64,000 bases of DNA, from NCBI GenBank assembly GCA_024236415.1, contig JACKKN010000010.1, forward strand, positions 1 through 64,000, written 5' to 3'. Each line of letters opens with the position of its first letter. Within the stretch, counting starts at the first letter, position 1. The position numbers and the translations under genes were made by a program. The DNA comes from Hyphomicrobiales bacterium (GTDB taxonomy: Bacteria > Pseudomonadota > Alphaproteobacteria > Rhodospirillales > JACKKN01). This document shows positions 15,665 to 24,321 of this stretch, piece after piece. Below the pieces are notes generated by a model. That model saw only the letters and a list, made by a program, of their open reading frames with translations. It did no database searches and was not told the origin of the DNA.

Positions 15665-17641
15665 CTACAGCCGCGCTTTGACGGCGGCGACGACGTTGTC
15701 GGCGGTGATGCCGAAGTGCTTGTACAGTTCGCCGGCCGGCGCCGAGGCGCCGAAGCCGGCCATGCCGACGAAGCCGCCGTCGGCGCCGATGTAGCGGTCC
15801 CAGCCCATGCGCACGGCGGCCTCGACGGCGACCCGCACGCCGCTGCCCAGAACCTGGGCGCGGTAGGCGTCATCCTGCTGCTCGAACAGCTCCCAGCAGG
15901 GCATGGACACCACCGCCGTGGGGGTGCCGGCGGCCTGCAGGGCGGCCCGCGCCTCCATGGCCAGGGACACCTCGGACCCGGTGGCCAGGATGGTGGCCTG
16001 GCGGTCACCGCCCTCGGCCTCGGCCAGGACGTAGGCGCCGCGGGCGCACAGGTTGTCGTCGGTGTGCTCGTTGCGCAGGGTCGGCACCCCCTGGCGGGTC
16101 AGCACCAGGCCCGACGGAGTCCCGGTGTTCTCCAGGGCCAGGGCCCAGCACTCGGCCGTCTCCACCGGGTCGCAGGGGCGGAAGACGTTGAAGTTGGGGG
16201 TGGCGCGCAGGGTGGCCAGGGTCTCGACCGGCTGGTGGGTGGGGCCGTCTTCGCCCAGGCCGATGGAGTCGTGGGTCAGCACGTAGACCACCCGCTGCCC
16301 CATCAGGGCCGACAGGCGCATGGCGCCCTTCATGTAGTCGGCGAACACCAGGAAGGTGCCGGCGTAGGGAATGAAGCCGCCGTGCAGGGCCATGCCGTTC
16401 ATGGCCGCGGCCATGCCGTGCTCGCGCACGCCCCAGTGGACGTAGCGGCCCGAGAAGTCCGCGGCCGTCACCGGCTCCATGCCCGGGGCCTTGGTGTTGA
16501 CCGACCCGGTCAGGTCGGCCGAACCGCCGATCATCTCGGGGATCACCGGGGTCAGGGCCTCGAGCGCCTTGCCCGACGCCTGGCGGGTGGCCAGCTTGGG
16601 CGCCTCCTCGGACATCTTGCGCTTGTGGGCGTTCAGGGCGTCCATCCAGCCGGCCGGCAGGCCGCCGGCGCAGGCGCGCTCGAACTCGGCCTTGGCCGCC
16701 GGGTCCATGCCGGCGACGCGGCCTTCCCAGGCCTGGCGCTCGATGGCGCCGCGGTCGCCGGCGGCGCGCCAGGCCTCCAGCACCTCGTCGGGGATGACGA
16801 AGGCCTCGTAGGGCCAGCCCAGGGCCTGGCGGGCGCCGGCGATCTCGTCGTCACCCAGGGGCGCGCCGTGGGTCGAGGCGCTGCCGGCCTTGGTCGGCGC
16901 GCCGTAGCCGATGGTCGTCTTGCAGCCGATCAGCGACGGCTTGTCCGACGCCTTGGCCTTCTCGATGGCGGCGGCCACGGCCTCGGCGTCGTGGCCGTCC
17001 ACGGACTGCACGTCCCAGCCGCTGGCGGCGAAGCGGGCCAGCTGGTCGTCGTTCACGGTCTTGTCCGTGGGGCCGTCAATGCAGATGCTGTTGTCGTCCC
17101 ACAGCACGATCAGCTTGCCCAGCCGGAAGTGCCCGGCCATGGAGATGGCCTCGTGGCTGATGCCCTCCATCAGGCATCCGTCGCCGGCCACCACGTAGGT
17201 GTGGTGGTCGACCACGCCGTCGCCGTACCGGGCCGCCTGCATGCGCTCGGCCAGGGCCATACCGACGGCGGTGGTGATGCCCTGCCCCAGCGGTCCGGTG
17301 GTGGTCTCGATGCCCGCCGCGTGGCCGTATTCGGGGTGGCCGGCGGTCTTGGCGCCGAGCTGGCGGAAGTTGCGCAGCTCGTCCATGGTCATGCCCTCGT
17401 AACCGGTCAGGTACAGCAGCGAGTACAGCAGCATGGAGCCGTGGCCGGCGGACAGCACGAAGCGGTCCCGGTCCTGCCACTTGGGCGCCTTGGGATCGAA
17501 CTTCAGGTGCCGGGTGAACAACACCGTGGCCACGTCGGCCATGCCCATGGGCATGCCGGGATGGCCGGAGTTCGCCTTCTGCACGGCGTCGGCGGACAGG
17601 AAGCGGATGGCGTTGGCCATATCCTTGTTGCTTGCGGACAT
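15665..17641 (-). CDS. tkt: Transketolase
   Basis: A 658-residue thiamine-diphosphate enzyme that transfers two-carbon units between sugar phosphates. Motifs are in order: SGHPGMPMGMA (residues about 21-31), the ThDP-binding GDGCLMEGISHEA to WDDNSICIDG block (about 153-188), the pyrimidine-domain VREHGMAAAMNG, THDSIGLGEDGPTHQP, and a C-terminal domain from about 530. Full length for the family. GGAGG precedes the ATG. Third gene in the Calvin operon; it supplies xylulose 5-phosphate for ribulose regeneration. Confidence 0.97.
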   Translation of the reverse strand: MSASNKDMANAIRFLSADAVQKANSGHPGMPMGMADVATVLFTRHLKFDPKAPKWQDRDRFVLSAGHGSMLLYSLLYLTGYEGMTMDELRNFRQLGAKTAGHPEYGHAAGIETTTGPLGQGITTAVGMALAERMQAARYGDGVVDHHTYVVAGDGCLMEGISHEAISMAGHFRLGKLIVLWDDNSICIDGPTDKTVNDDQLARFAASGWDVQSVDGHDAEAVAAAIEKAKASDKPSLIGCKTTIGYGAPTKAGSASTHGAPLGDDEIAGARQALGWPYEAFVIPDEVLEAWRAAGDRGAIERQAWEGRVAGMDPAAKAEFERACAGGLPAGWMDALNAHKRKMSEEAPKLATRQASGKALEALTPVIPEMIGGSADLTGSVNTKAPGMEPVTAADFSGRYVHWGVREHGMAAAMNGMALHGGFIPYAGTFLVFADYMKGAMRLSALMGQRVVYVLTHDSIGLGEDGPTHQPVETLATLRATPNFNVFRPCDPVETAECWALALENTGTPSGLVLTRQGVPTLRNEHTDDNLCARGAYVLAEAEGGDRQATILATGSEVSLAMEARAALQAAGTPTAVVSMPCWELFEQQDDAYRAQVLGSGVRVAVEAAVRMGWDRYIGADGGFVGMAGFGASAPAGELYKHFGITADNVVAAVKARL

Positions 17642-17669
17642 TGTCGTTCCTCCTCAGGTGTCGCGGCTG

Positions 17670-18608
17670 TCAGATGGCATGGTGGCCCAATGCCGCCTTG
17701 ACGATGTGATAGGTGATCATGAGCTGGGACAGGGCCAGGGGATGGCTCATGGCGAGCTCGTTCTGGGCGTCGAAGAAGCGGCCCACGTTGCCGCGCAGGT
17801 GCGCGGCCTCGGGGATCAGCTTCCACACAAGGTCTTCCATGGCCGCGGCGCGCTTGTCGTCCACGTCGCCGGCGATCTCCAGCACGTCCACCGGCTTGCC
17901 GTCCACGTCGCGGGCCAGTTCCAGGCGCAGGCCCTTCTTGGCCCCGGCCTCCAGGATCGGCGTCAGGTCCGGGTGCGGCAGGGTCGGGCGCAGGGTGTGG
18001 CGCACGTGCAGGTGGGCGCCGGTCTCCTCGCTGTTGTCCTCGGGCGGGAAGAACCGCACCACCATGTCGGCGAAGGTGCGCTGCGGATGGATGAAGTCCA
18101 GGCTGTCGGTGGCCCGCTTCTCCAGCGACTGGCGCACCTCGGCCTCGGTATAGCCGCGCTTGGTGGTGTCGCGCTGGATCTTCCACTTCACGCGCAGGTC
18201 CTCGGCCGGCTCGAGGAACACCTTGACGTCGTAGCAGTCGCGCATGGCCCGCGTGGTGTAGCCCAGCAGCCCCTCGACGATGATGTAGTCCTTGGGCTCG
18301 ACGTAGACCGGCCGGTCCAGGGTGCCGCCGACGTGGTTGTAGACCGGCTTCAATACCGGCTTGCCGTCGCGCAGGAGCTGCAGGTGCTGCTCCAGGATGT
18401 CGATGAAGTTGGCGTCCGGGTCCAGGGCCGACAGGCCGTTGGCGGCGCGCTCGGCGCGGTCGAAGCGGTGGTAGTCGTCGGTGCACATGGTCAACACCCG
18501 GTCGGGGCCCAGGATGTTGGCGATGCCCCGGGTCAGGGTCGTCTTGCCGGCGGCGGAATCGCCGACGATGCCCAGGACGACGGGACGGTCGAGTTTGTGA
18601 AACGGCAT
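17670..18608 (-). CDS. prk: Phosphoribulokinase
   Basis: A 312-residue kinase that phosphorylates ribulose 5-phosphate to ribulose bisphosphate, an enzyme diagnostic of the Calvin cycle. The P-loop GIVGDSAAGKTT is at the N terminus (residues 12-23), followed by TDDYHRFDR, PVYNHVGGTLD and IIVEGLLGYTTRAMRD. The start MPFHKLDRP is chosen because GGGGGAGG precedes it. The N-terminal layout is closer to the longer cyanobacterial-type PRKs than to the short proteobacterial octameric form, which I infer from length and motifs. Follows glpX by 22 bases. Confidence 0.94.
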   Translation of the reverse strand: MPFHKLDRPVVLGIVGDSAAGKTTLTRGIANILGPDRVLTMCTDDYHRFDRAERAANGLSALDPDANFIDILEQHLQLLRDGKPVLKPVYNHVGGTLDRPVYVEPKDYIIVEGLLGYTTRAMRDCYDVKVFLEPAEDLRVKWKIQRDTTKRGYTEAEVRQSLEKRATDSLDFIHPQRTFADMVVRFFPPEDNSEETGAHLHVRHTLRPTLPHPDLTPILEAGAKKGLRLELARDVDGKPVDVLEIAGDVDDKRAAAMEDLVWKLIPEAAHLRGNVGRFFDAQNELAMSHPLALSQLMITYHIVKAALGHHAI

Positions 18609-18630
18609 GGCGGCGGCCTCCCCCTGGTCC

Positions 18631-19650
18631 CTAGGCATCCGTCGCAACGGCGTGGTAGCTGGTCAGCAGCTGGCGGTGGCGGCCCGGGCCGGCGATCAGC
18701 AGGCTCTGGGTCAACTCCTCGCCGCCGACGCGCTGCACGCCCTCGAACAGCAGCCCGGTGGTGATTCCGGTGGCAGCGAAATAGATCTCGTCCCCGCGCA
18801 CCAGGTCGTCGATGCCGTGCCAGTCGCGGACGTCGATGCCGGCGGCCTGCACGGCGGCCTTCTCGGTGGCCAGTTGCGGATCGATGCGGGCCAGGAACTC
18901 GCCGCCCAGGGCCTTGACGGCGCAGGCCGAGATCAGGCCCTCGCGGGTGCCGCCGGTGCCCATCAGGGCATCGATGGACGGGTCCGGCAGGGCCGCCATC
19001 AGCGCCCCGGCCACGTCGCCGGCGGGATACAGGGCGACCCGGGCGCCGGCGGCGTGGATGCGCTCCACCAGTTCCCGGTGGCGCGGCTTCTCCAGCACGA
19101 ACACGGTCAGGTCGGCCACCGCCTTGTCCAGCAGGTGGGCCAGGGTCTTCAGCTTGGTCTCCACCGGCGCCTGGGGGTCGATTCGTCCGCGCGCCACCGG
19201 CGGAGCCACGAACTTCTCCATATAGAACGCCGGGCCGGGGTCGAACATGGCGCCCTCGGTGGTCAGGGCGATCACGGCCATGGCGTTGGTCATGCCCCGG
19301 GCCAGGTACGAGGTCCCCTCCACCGGGTCCACGGCCAGGTCGTAGCACAGCGGCGCCGAGGCGTCGCCGTAGGACGTCCCCGTACCCAGGCCCGTACCCA
19401 GGCCGGTGCCCATGCCGCCGGTCGCGGCCGCCGGGTCGCCGCCCATCAGGCCCTCGCCCACCACCACGCGGCCGCGGATCGGCAGGCGCGACAGCTCGTC
19501 GATCATGGCCCGGGTGGCGGCGTCGCCGCTGCGGCCGCGGTCGCCGCGGCCGATCCACGCCGCGGCGGCCCGCGCCGCCGACTCGGTGAGGGCGCGCAGG
19601 GCGTAGACAAAAATGGGCCCCCGGCAGGGATTGTCGATCCGTGCAAGCAT
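18631..19650 (-). CDS. glpX: Class II fructose-1,6-bisphosphatase (GlpX)
   Basis: A 339-residue GlpX-type phosphatase acting on fructose, and often sedoheptulose, bisphosphate. Features include ALRALTESAARAAAAWIGRGD at the N terminus, GEGLMGGDP, the metal-binding DLAVDPVEGTSYLARGM block, and DALMGTGGTREG. A Gly/Thr-rich repeat (GTGLGTGLGTGTSYG, residues about 81-95) is inserted in a loop that is normally short. First gene of the CBB operon with a GGAG ribosome site; the cbb promoter should lie in 19651-19868. Confidence 0.94.
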   Translation of the reverse strand: MLARIDNPCRGPIFVYALRALTESAARAAAAWIGRGDRGRSGDAATRAMIDELSRLPIRGRVVVGEGLMGGDPAAATGGMGTGLGTGLGTGTSYGDASAPLCYDLAVDPVEGTSYLARGMTNAMAVIALTTEGAMFDPGPAFYMEKFVAPPVARGRIDPQAPVETKLKTLAHLLDKAVADLTVFVLEKPRHRELVERIHAAGARVALYPAGDVAGALMAALPDPSIDALMGTGGTREGLISACAVKALGGEFLARIDPQLATEKAAVQAAGIDVRDWHGIDDLVRGDEIYFAATGITTGLLFEGVQRVGGEELTQSLLIAGPGRHRQLLTSYHAVATDA

Positions 19651-19868
19651 GGTCCGTGTCCGCTCCGATCAGTGGCGCATCATCCTGCCTGGCACGCGCC
19701 CTGAGAACACCCGCAAGTAGGGCCCGCGGGACTCTTATGGGCGGGCCCCGACCCACCCGTGAGTGGGGGCGCACCCTACCCTAAACGGATGGCCGGTGTG
19801 AGTCGGAATTTCGCCGCCCGGGCCCGGCCGCGGCGGCCGCGGGACCGCCGCCGCCGGCGCCGCCACGC

Positions 19869-20492
19869 CTAGCCGTGGGACTTCAGGTAATGGGCCACGG
19901 CCTGGGCCCGATTCCGCACGCTGAGCTTGCCGTACAGGTTCTTCAGGTGGAACTTGACGGTGTTCAGCGAGATCTCCAGGTCGCCGGCGATCTGGGCGTT
20001 GGTGCGGCCGTGGGCCAGGGCGGCGAGCAGCTCCTGCTCGCGCGAGGTGAGCGAGGCGAAGGGGTCGCCGCCGGGCTGGCTCATGTCCATGAAGGGAAAC
20101 ACCATGCGCCCCTCGGCCACAGCCAGGACCGTTTCCACCAGCCGTTCCGGCGGTTCCCGCTTGGAGCAGAAGCCGGCGCCGCCCAGCTGCATCACCTGGC
20201 GCGGCACGTCTGGCGCGGCGTTGCCCGTGTAGACGATGACCCGCGGCGGGTCGGACCGCTGGCGCAGTTGCTGCAGCACCGTGCGGCCGTCCATGTAGGG
20301 CATGTCCCAGCCGATCACGCCGACGTCGAAGCACATGCGGTCGACGGCCTCCAGGAACCGCTCGCCGTCCGCCGCGGTGGCCATCAGGGTGAACCGCTCG
20401 TCGCCGCCGAACAGGCGCCCGAGCCCCGCCTGGACCAACGGCGACTTGTCCGCGACCACGATGTCGATGCTGGTGTCTTCCGTGCCGGCCAT
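19869..20492 (-). CDS. LuxR/NarL-type regulator with degenerate receiver
   Basis: A 207-residue regulator: receiver-like domain (residues 8-125) and a C-terminal LuxR helix-turn-helix (LTSREQELL to NTVKFHLKNLYGKL, about 142-200). The phospho-acceptor position is a glycine: DVGVIGWDMPYMDG has Gly61 where receivers have Asp, and the acidic pair is reduced to AD. The lysine in FCSKREPP remains. It should therefore act without classical phosphorylation. The start at MAGTEDTS is chosen for AGGGGG upstream; the frame extends 30 codons more. Lies upstream of the Calvin operon and downstream of fccAB on the same strand. Confidence 0.85.
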   Translation of the reverse strand: MAGTEDTSIDIVVADKSPLVQAGLGRLFGGDERFTLMATAADGERFLEAVDRMCFDVGVIGWDMPYMDGRTVLQQLRQRSDPPRVIVYTGNAAPDVPRQVMQLGGAGFCSKREPPERLVETVLAVAEGRMVFPFMDMSQPGGDPFASLTSREQELLAALAHGRTNAQIAGDLEISLNTVKFHLKNLYGKLSVRNRAQAVAHYLKSHG

Positions 20493-20601
20493 TCGGTCGA
20501 GCCCCCTGAACGGGTAGGTAGTTCCCTCCCCGCCATGAACATGCTGAGGGACTGATTGAAAAGACCGGAGAGATTGTAACATTAAACTTTGCTAATTTAC
20601 A

Positions 20602-20630
20602 AAGAAAAGGAGGGGCCGCGGCCCCTCCTT
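20602..20630 (-). terminator. Intrinsic terminator of fccAB
   Basis: A 24-base perfect palindrome, AAGGAGGGGCCG followed by its complement (20607-20630), forms a strong GC-rich hairpin. Read on the minus strand it is followed by TTTTCTTT, the expected U tract. It lies 30 bases after the fccB stop. This separates fccAB from the LuxR-type gene. Confidence 0.85.
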
Positions 20631-20659
20631 CGCCTTCATGTCGTGTCGGAACCGGGGAA

Positions 20660-21928
20660 TCAGCCCCAGATGTCCTCCGCAATGTTGGCGTACCAGCCGC
20701 GCGCGTTGCGGGATTCCTGTTTCCAGAACTCGCGCCCCGCATTGGCCGGCGTCAGCCCGCCCGACCCCTTGACGCCGCCGTACTTGTCGGCGCCCAGTTC
20801 GTAGACCGCGGTCACCGAAATGCCATGGTCGCCGGTGATCAGGCTGTAGCAGGTGTTGGTGGTCTTGGGCAGGCCCGGGGTGCGGCCGGCCAGCAGGTCG
20901 GTCACCACCGCGGCGCAGACCTTGGCCTGGGTGTTGGCGGCGTTGCCCGACTTGGGCATGCCGCTGGCGATGGCCGCGTCGCCGATCACGTGCACCCCCG
21001 GGTGCAGCTTGGACTCGAAGGTGGCCAGGTTGATCGGGCACCAGCCGCTCTTGTCGGTCAGGCCCGCGTTGGCCGCCAGCATGTTGGCCTTCTGCGCCGG
21101 GATGACGTTGGCGACGGCGGCCTTGTGCTCGGTAAAGTCGGTCTTCACCGTGCGGGTCTTGGCGTCGACCCCCAGCACCTTGCCGTCCTTGGCCGCCGGG
21201 ACCCACTCGATCATGTCGCCGTAGTGGATCTTCCAGCCTTCCATGAACAGGCCCTGCTTGGAGAACTTGTCCTTGGCGTCCAGCACCAGCACCTTGGAGC
21301 GCGGCTTGTGCGCCTTCAGGTAGTTGGCGATCATGCTGGCCCGTTCGTAGGGCCCGGGCGGGCAGCGGAACGGGTTCGGCGGAGAGGCGATGACCACCAG
21401 GCCGCCGTCCTCCATGGCCTCGAGCTGCTTTCTCAGCATCGCCGTCTGGGGCCCGGCCTTCCAGGCGTGCGGCACCAGCTCGGCCGCGGCCTCGTCATAG
21501 CCTTCGATGGTTTCCCAACGGAAGTCGATGCCGGGCGACATGATCAGGCGGTCGTAGGACAGGTTCTGCCCGCCCTTGGTGGTGACCACCTTCTTCACCG
21601 GATCGACGCCGGTGACCATGTCGTTGACCACCTTGATGCCGCGCTTGCCCATGGCGCCGTAGCCGTGGGTGATGTCGTCGAACTTGACCAGCCCGCCCAG
21701 ATAGGCGTTGGAGAACGGGCAGGTCGTGTACTGGGTCTTCATCTCCACCAGGGTCACGTCGACGCTGGGGTCGAACCACTTGATGTACTTGGCCGCCGTG
21801 GCACCGCCGAAACCTCCGCCGACGACGACCACGCGGGCCTTGCTCTGGGTGGTGACGCATCCGGCCAGGGTCAGGGCGGAAACGGCGCCGGTGCCTTGCA
21901 GGAAGCCCCTGCGAGAAATGTAGAACAT
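20660..21928 (-). CDS. fccB: Flavocytochrome c sulfide dehydrogenase, FAD subunit
   Basis: A 422-residue flavoprotein oxidising sulfide and passing electrons to the cytochrome subunit. A twin-arginine-like start (SRRGFLQGTG) is followed by a hydrophobic stretch ending L-A-G-C at residue 24, a possible lipobox. The dinucleotide motif VVVVGGGFGGATAAKYIK is at 33-50, and Cys70 in YTTCPFSNAYLGG corresponds to the flavin-linked cysteine of FccB. Further FAD motifs include VIGDAAIASGMPKS. Directly downstream of the cytochrome gene with a GGAGGGGG ribosome site. Yields sulfur or polysulfide for globule storage. Confidence 0.94.
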   Translation of the reverse strand: MFYISRRGFLQGTGAVSALTLAGCVTTQSKARVVVVGGGFGGATAAKYIKWFDPSVDVTLVEMKTQYTTCPFSNAYLGGLVKFDDITHGYGAMGKRGIKVVNDMVTGVDPVKKVVTTKGGQNLSYDRLIMSPGIDFRWETIEGYDEAAAELVPHAWKAGPQTAMLRKQLEAMEDGGLVVIASPPNPFRCPPGPYERASMIANYLKAHKPRSKVLVLDAKDKFSKQGLFMEGWKIHYGDMIEWVPAAKDGKVLGVDAKTRTVKTDFTEHKAAVANVIPAQKANMLAANAGLTDKSGWCPINLATFESKLHPGVHVIGDAAIASGMPKSGNAANTQAKVCAAVVTDLLAGRTPGLPKTTNTCYSLITGDHGISVTAVYELGADKYGGVKGSGGLTPANAGREFWKQESRNARGWYANIAEDIWG

Positions 21929-21943
21929 GGCTGTTTCCCCCTC

Positions 21944-22267
21944 CTAGTTGCCGTTGGCCGTCGCGATATACTTCGCGATGGCGTCGATCTCGGCGTCCGA
22001 ATAGCCCTTGGCGATGCGGTTCATGATCGTCGCCGCCTTCTCGCCCGACTTGAACTGCTTCAGGGCCTTGGACATGCGCGGCGCGGACAGCTCGTCCAGG
22101 CCGTCGATCACGCCGGCGCTGACCCCGTTTGTCCCGTGACAGTTGAAACAGTTGCTGACCAGCAACCGTACATCGGCCATATCCGCCGCCTTGGCCGGCA
22201 GCGCGCCCGCTAGGGCCACGCCGGCGGCCAAGAGAAACGCGCCGACCGTTAAAGGTTTCACTGACAT
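21944..22267 (-). CDS. fccA: Flavocytochrome c, monoheme cytochrome subunit
   Basis: A 107-residue exported class I cytochrome c with a signal peptide ending AKA (residue about 28) and one heme motif CFNCH near residues 40-44. The C-terminal pattern SDAEIDAIAKYIATAN is typical of small cytochromes, and a methionine ligand is available in ATIMNRIAKGY. The start MSVKPLTV has GGGAGGG upstream. It is a monoheme form, like that of green sulfur bacteria, not the diheme FccA of purple sulfur bacteria. Operon with fccB, 15 bases apart. Confidence 0.92.
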   Translation of the reverse strand: MSVKPLTVGAFLLAAGVALAGALPAKAADMADVRLLVSNCFNCHGTNGVSAGVIDGLDELSAPRMSKALKQFKSGEKAATIMNRIAKGYSDAEIDAIAKYIATANGN

Positions 22268-22845
22268 ACTGAGCTCCCTCCCAGCAAAAAATGGACTTCC
22301 ATGGATGGTGCGCAAAGCACCGGGAGACCGATTTCCTGCCTTGGGAAAGGATTGTTCCGTGCCGACATGAACAGGGTCGGCCGGTGCCAGTTTTTTGTTG
22401 TTATGCCCCCTCGCCGAACGACTTTATGGTTTTGTTGTTATTGCCGCCCAGGAACCAGTCTTGGGCGCAAGAATGCCGATCTGATTCACGCATGTCAATA
22501 CCCACAGATTCGATGTAAAACTCCGAATAAACCTCGGAAATTGCTTGATCTTTAACAAACTTTCCAAGCGGAAACACGATTTTAACACTACGCATGCGTA
22601 AATAAAAATCCACGCCCGACGGCCGACCGTCGGCGGGATTTGTGCGGCATCGATCTTGGCTTCCAGATGCGAGTTATTCGCGATGGCGATACCCCGCCCT
22701 TCGCGCCATACGGGCACCCGACCAAGCGGCGTATTGCGGAAGAGCTGCGCACCCGCGTATTGTGGTGGCGGTCACAGACGGCCCGCCGCCGCGCCGCTAT
22801 TTTCGGCGGCGACGCCTGACCGAATTTTCCACAGGAGCGACCGCA
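22268..22845. other. Long intergenic region upstream of fccAB
   Basis: This 578-base gap between divergent fccA and a small lipoprotein gene is markedly AT-richer than its neighbours. It must carry the fccAB promoter and that of the lipoprotein gene. I see no coding frame with a ribosome site or plausible composition, no SoxR-like operator with both half-sites, and no clear sigma-54 promoter. Short frames in both strands look random. Confidence 0.6.
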
Positions 22846-22995
22846 ATGCGTACCAAGGCCTGCCTAAAAATGGGCGCCGCCGCCCTTTTCTTCCTGGTTG
22901 CCGCCTGCAACGCGACCACGGAGACCAAGGGATCGAAGCGCTCCCCCGACGCGCACTACTACGGCTCCGGCCACTGCTGCGACTACACGCCGTAA
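22846..22995 (+). CDS. Small lipoprotein of unknown function
   Basis: A 49-residue protein with AGGAG eight bases before the ATG. It has a positively charged start (MRTKACLK), a hydrophobic stretch and a lipobox F-L-V-A-A-C at residue 21, so the mature peptide is about 29 residues: CNATTETKGS and then HYYGSGHCCDYTP. The C-terminal histidine and cysteine pair could bind metal. I recognise no family. A strong terminator follows at 23027, so it is a monocistronic unit. Confidence 0.65.
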   Translation: MRTKACLKMGAAALFFLVAACNATTETKGSKRSPDAHYYGSGHCCDYTP

Positions 22996-23026
22996 CCGTC
23001 TCGGACATCACGACGAATTGCCCTTG

Positions 23027-23055
23027 ACCGCGGCGGCGCCCCCGCCGCGGTTTAT
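23027..23055 (+). terminator. Intrinsic terminator after the small lipoprotein gene
   Basis: A 10-base perfect stem ACCGCGGCGG / CCGCCGCGGT with a 5-base loop, followed by TTATCTT. It lies 31 bases after the lipoprotein stop, which supports that short frame being a real transcribed gene. Confidence 0.75.
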
Positions 23056-23183
23056 CTTGCGGCCAAACCGCCCGCCACGCCGGCGGCGGGTTGTCCGCCG
23101 GCTTGCCGTGTCCGAATCCGACGAATTTGTGAAAAGGGCTATTGAGACTCTTTTGATGTTCGTGCTACCAAAATTTCCTAAGC

Positions 23184-23197
23184 GTTCGAATTCGAAC
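23184..23197. promoter_or_regulatory. Perfect 14-bp palindrome upstream of aapJ
   Basis: GTTCGAATTCGAAC reads the same on both strands and lies 97 bases before the aapJ start in a locally AT-rich stretch. It is the size of a dimeric repressor site, but I cannot name a regulator. The rest of the 23056-23293 gap holds only leader sequence with the GGAG ribosome site at 23281. Confidence 0.4.
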
Positions 23198-23293
23198 ACG
23201 AAAAGAGTAAACTCGGCCCACGAACCGGGACGACGGCGTGGGCGAGCGTCATGGCAATCGAAACAATCGCCAATAACCAGGGAGTAAGAGTTG

Positions 23294-24310
23294 ATGCGAA
23301 AATTGATCGGAACCGCTATCGCGGCAACCGCGGTGGCCGGCTTGGCCTTCGGTGCCCAGGCCTCGACGCTGGACGACGTCAAGGCCAAGGGCCACGTGCA
23401 GTGCGGCGTCAGCCAGGGTCTGCCCGGCTTCTCCAACCCGGACGAGAAAGGCAACTGGTCGGGCCTGGACGTGGACGTCTGCCGCGCCGTGGCCGCCGCC
23501 ATCTTCGGCAGCGGTGACGCGGTCAAGTTCACCCCCCTGTCGGCCAAGGAGCGCTTCACCGCCCTGCAGTCGGGCGAAGTGGACCTGCTGTCGCGCAACA
23601 CCACCTGGACCCTCAGCCGCGACACGGCCCTGGGCCTCGACTTCACCGGCGTCAGCTACTACGACGGTCAGGGCTTCATGGTCCGCAAGGACCTGGGGGT
23701 GAAGAGCGCCAAGGAACTGTCCGGCGCCGCCGTGTGCACCAACACCGGCACCACCACCGAGCTGAACGTCGCCGACTACTTCCGTACCAACAAGATGGAC
23801 TACAAGGTCGTCGCCTTCGAGAAGGCCGACGAGGTGGTCGCGGCCTATGACGCCGGCCGCTGCGACGTGTACACCACCGACCAGTCGGGCATCGCCGCCC
23901 AGCGCACCAAGCTGAAGGAGCCCGGCGCCCACATCATCCTGCCCGAGGTCATCTCCAAGGAGCCCCTGGGCCCGGCCGTGCGCCACGGCGACAACCAGTG
24001 GGGCGACATCGTGCGCTGGACCCTGAACGCCCTGATCACCGCCGAGGAGTTCGGCGTCGAAAAGGGCAACGTGGCCAGCATGAAGGACTCCAAGAACCCG
24101 GAGATCCGCCGCCTGGTCAGCGCCGAGGGAACCATGTGCGAGAACCTGGGCCTGCAGCCCGGCTGCTTCGCCAACGCCATCGCCGCCGTCGGCAACTATG
24201 GCGAGGTTTTCGAACGAAACGTCGGCCCCAGCACCCCGCTGGGCCTGGGCCGCGGCCTGAACGAGCTCTGGAGCAAGGGCGGCATCATGTACTCGCCGCC
24301 GTTCCGGTAA
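23294..24310 (+). CDS. aapJ: General L-amino-acid ABC transporter, binding protein
   Basis: A 338-residue periplasmic solute-binding protein of the AapJ/BztA type. The signal peptide ends near AQAS (residue 24). Family marks are GHVQCGVSQGLPGFSNPDEKG, WSGLDVDVCRAVAAAIFG, the RNTTWTLSRD segment and a C-terminal LGLQPGCFANAI. It captures a broad range of L-amino acids. TTG at 23291 directly precedes the chosen ATG, with GGAG upstream. It is followed by a hairpin and then the permease genes, so higher expression of the binding protein is likely. Confidence 0.95.
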   Translation: MRKLIGTAIAATAVAGLAFGAQASTLDDVKAKGHVQCGVSQGLPGFSNPDEKGNWSGLDVDVCRAVAAAIFGSGDAVKFTPLSAKERFTALQSGEVDLLSRNTTWTLSRDTALGLDFTGVSYYDGQGFMVRKDLGVKSAKELSGAAVCTNTGTTTELNVADYFRTNKMDYKVVAFEKADEVVAAYDAGRCDVYTTDQSGIAAQRTKLKEPGAHIILPEVISKEPLGPAVRHGDNQWGDIVRWTLNALITAEEFGVEKGNVASMKDSKNPEIRRLVSAEGTMCENLGLQPGCFANAIAAVGNYGEVFERNVGPSTPLGLGRGLNELWSKGGIMYSPPFR

Positions 24311-24321
24311 GCCGATAGGGT

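Noticed and set aside
19651..19868. TGGCAC sequence near 19690 as a sigma-54 promoter
   Set aside because: There is no GC at the required ten-base spacing, and its orientation faces away from the Calvin operon.
22401..22717. Short leftward frames in the AT-rich region upstream of fccA
   Set aside because: No ribosome site, composition unlike neighbours, overlapping frames in several phases and no recognisable motif.
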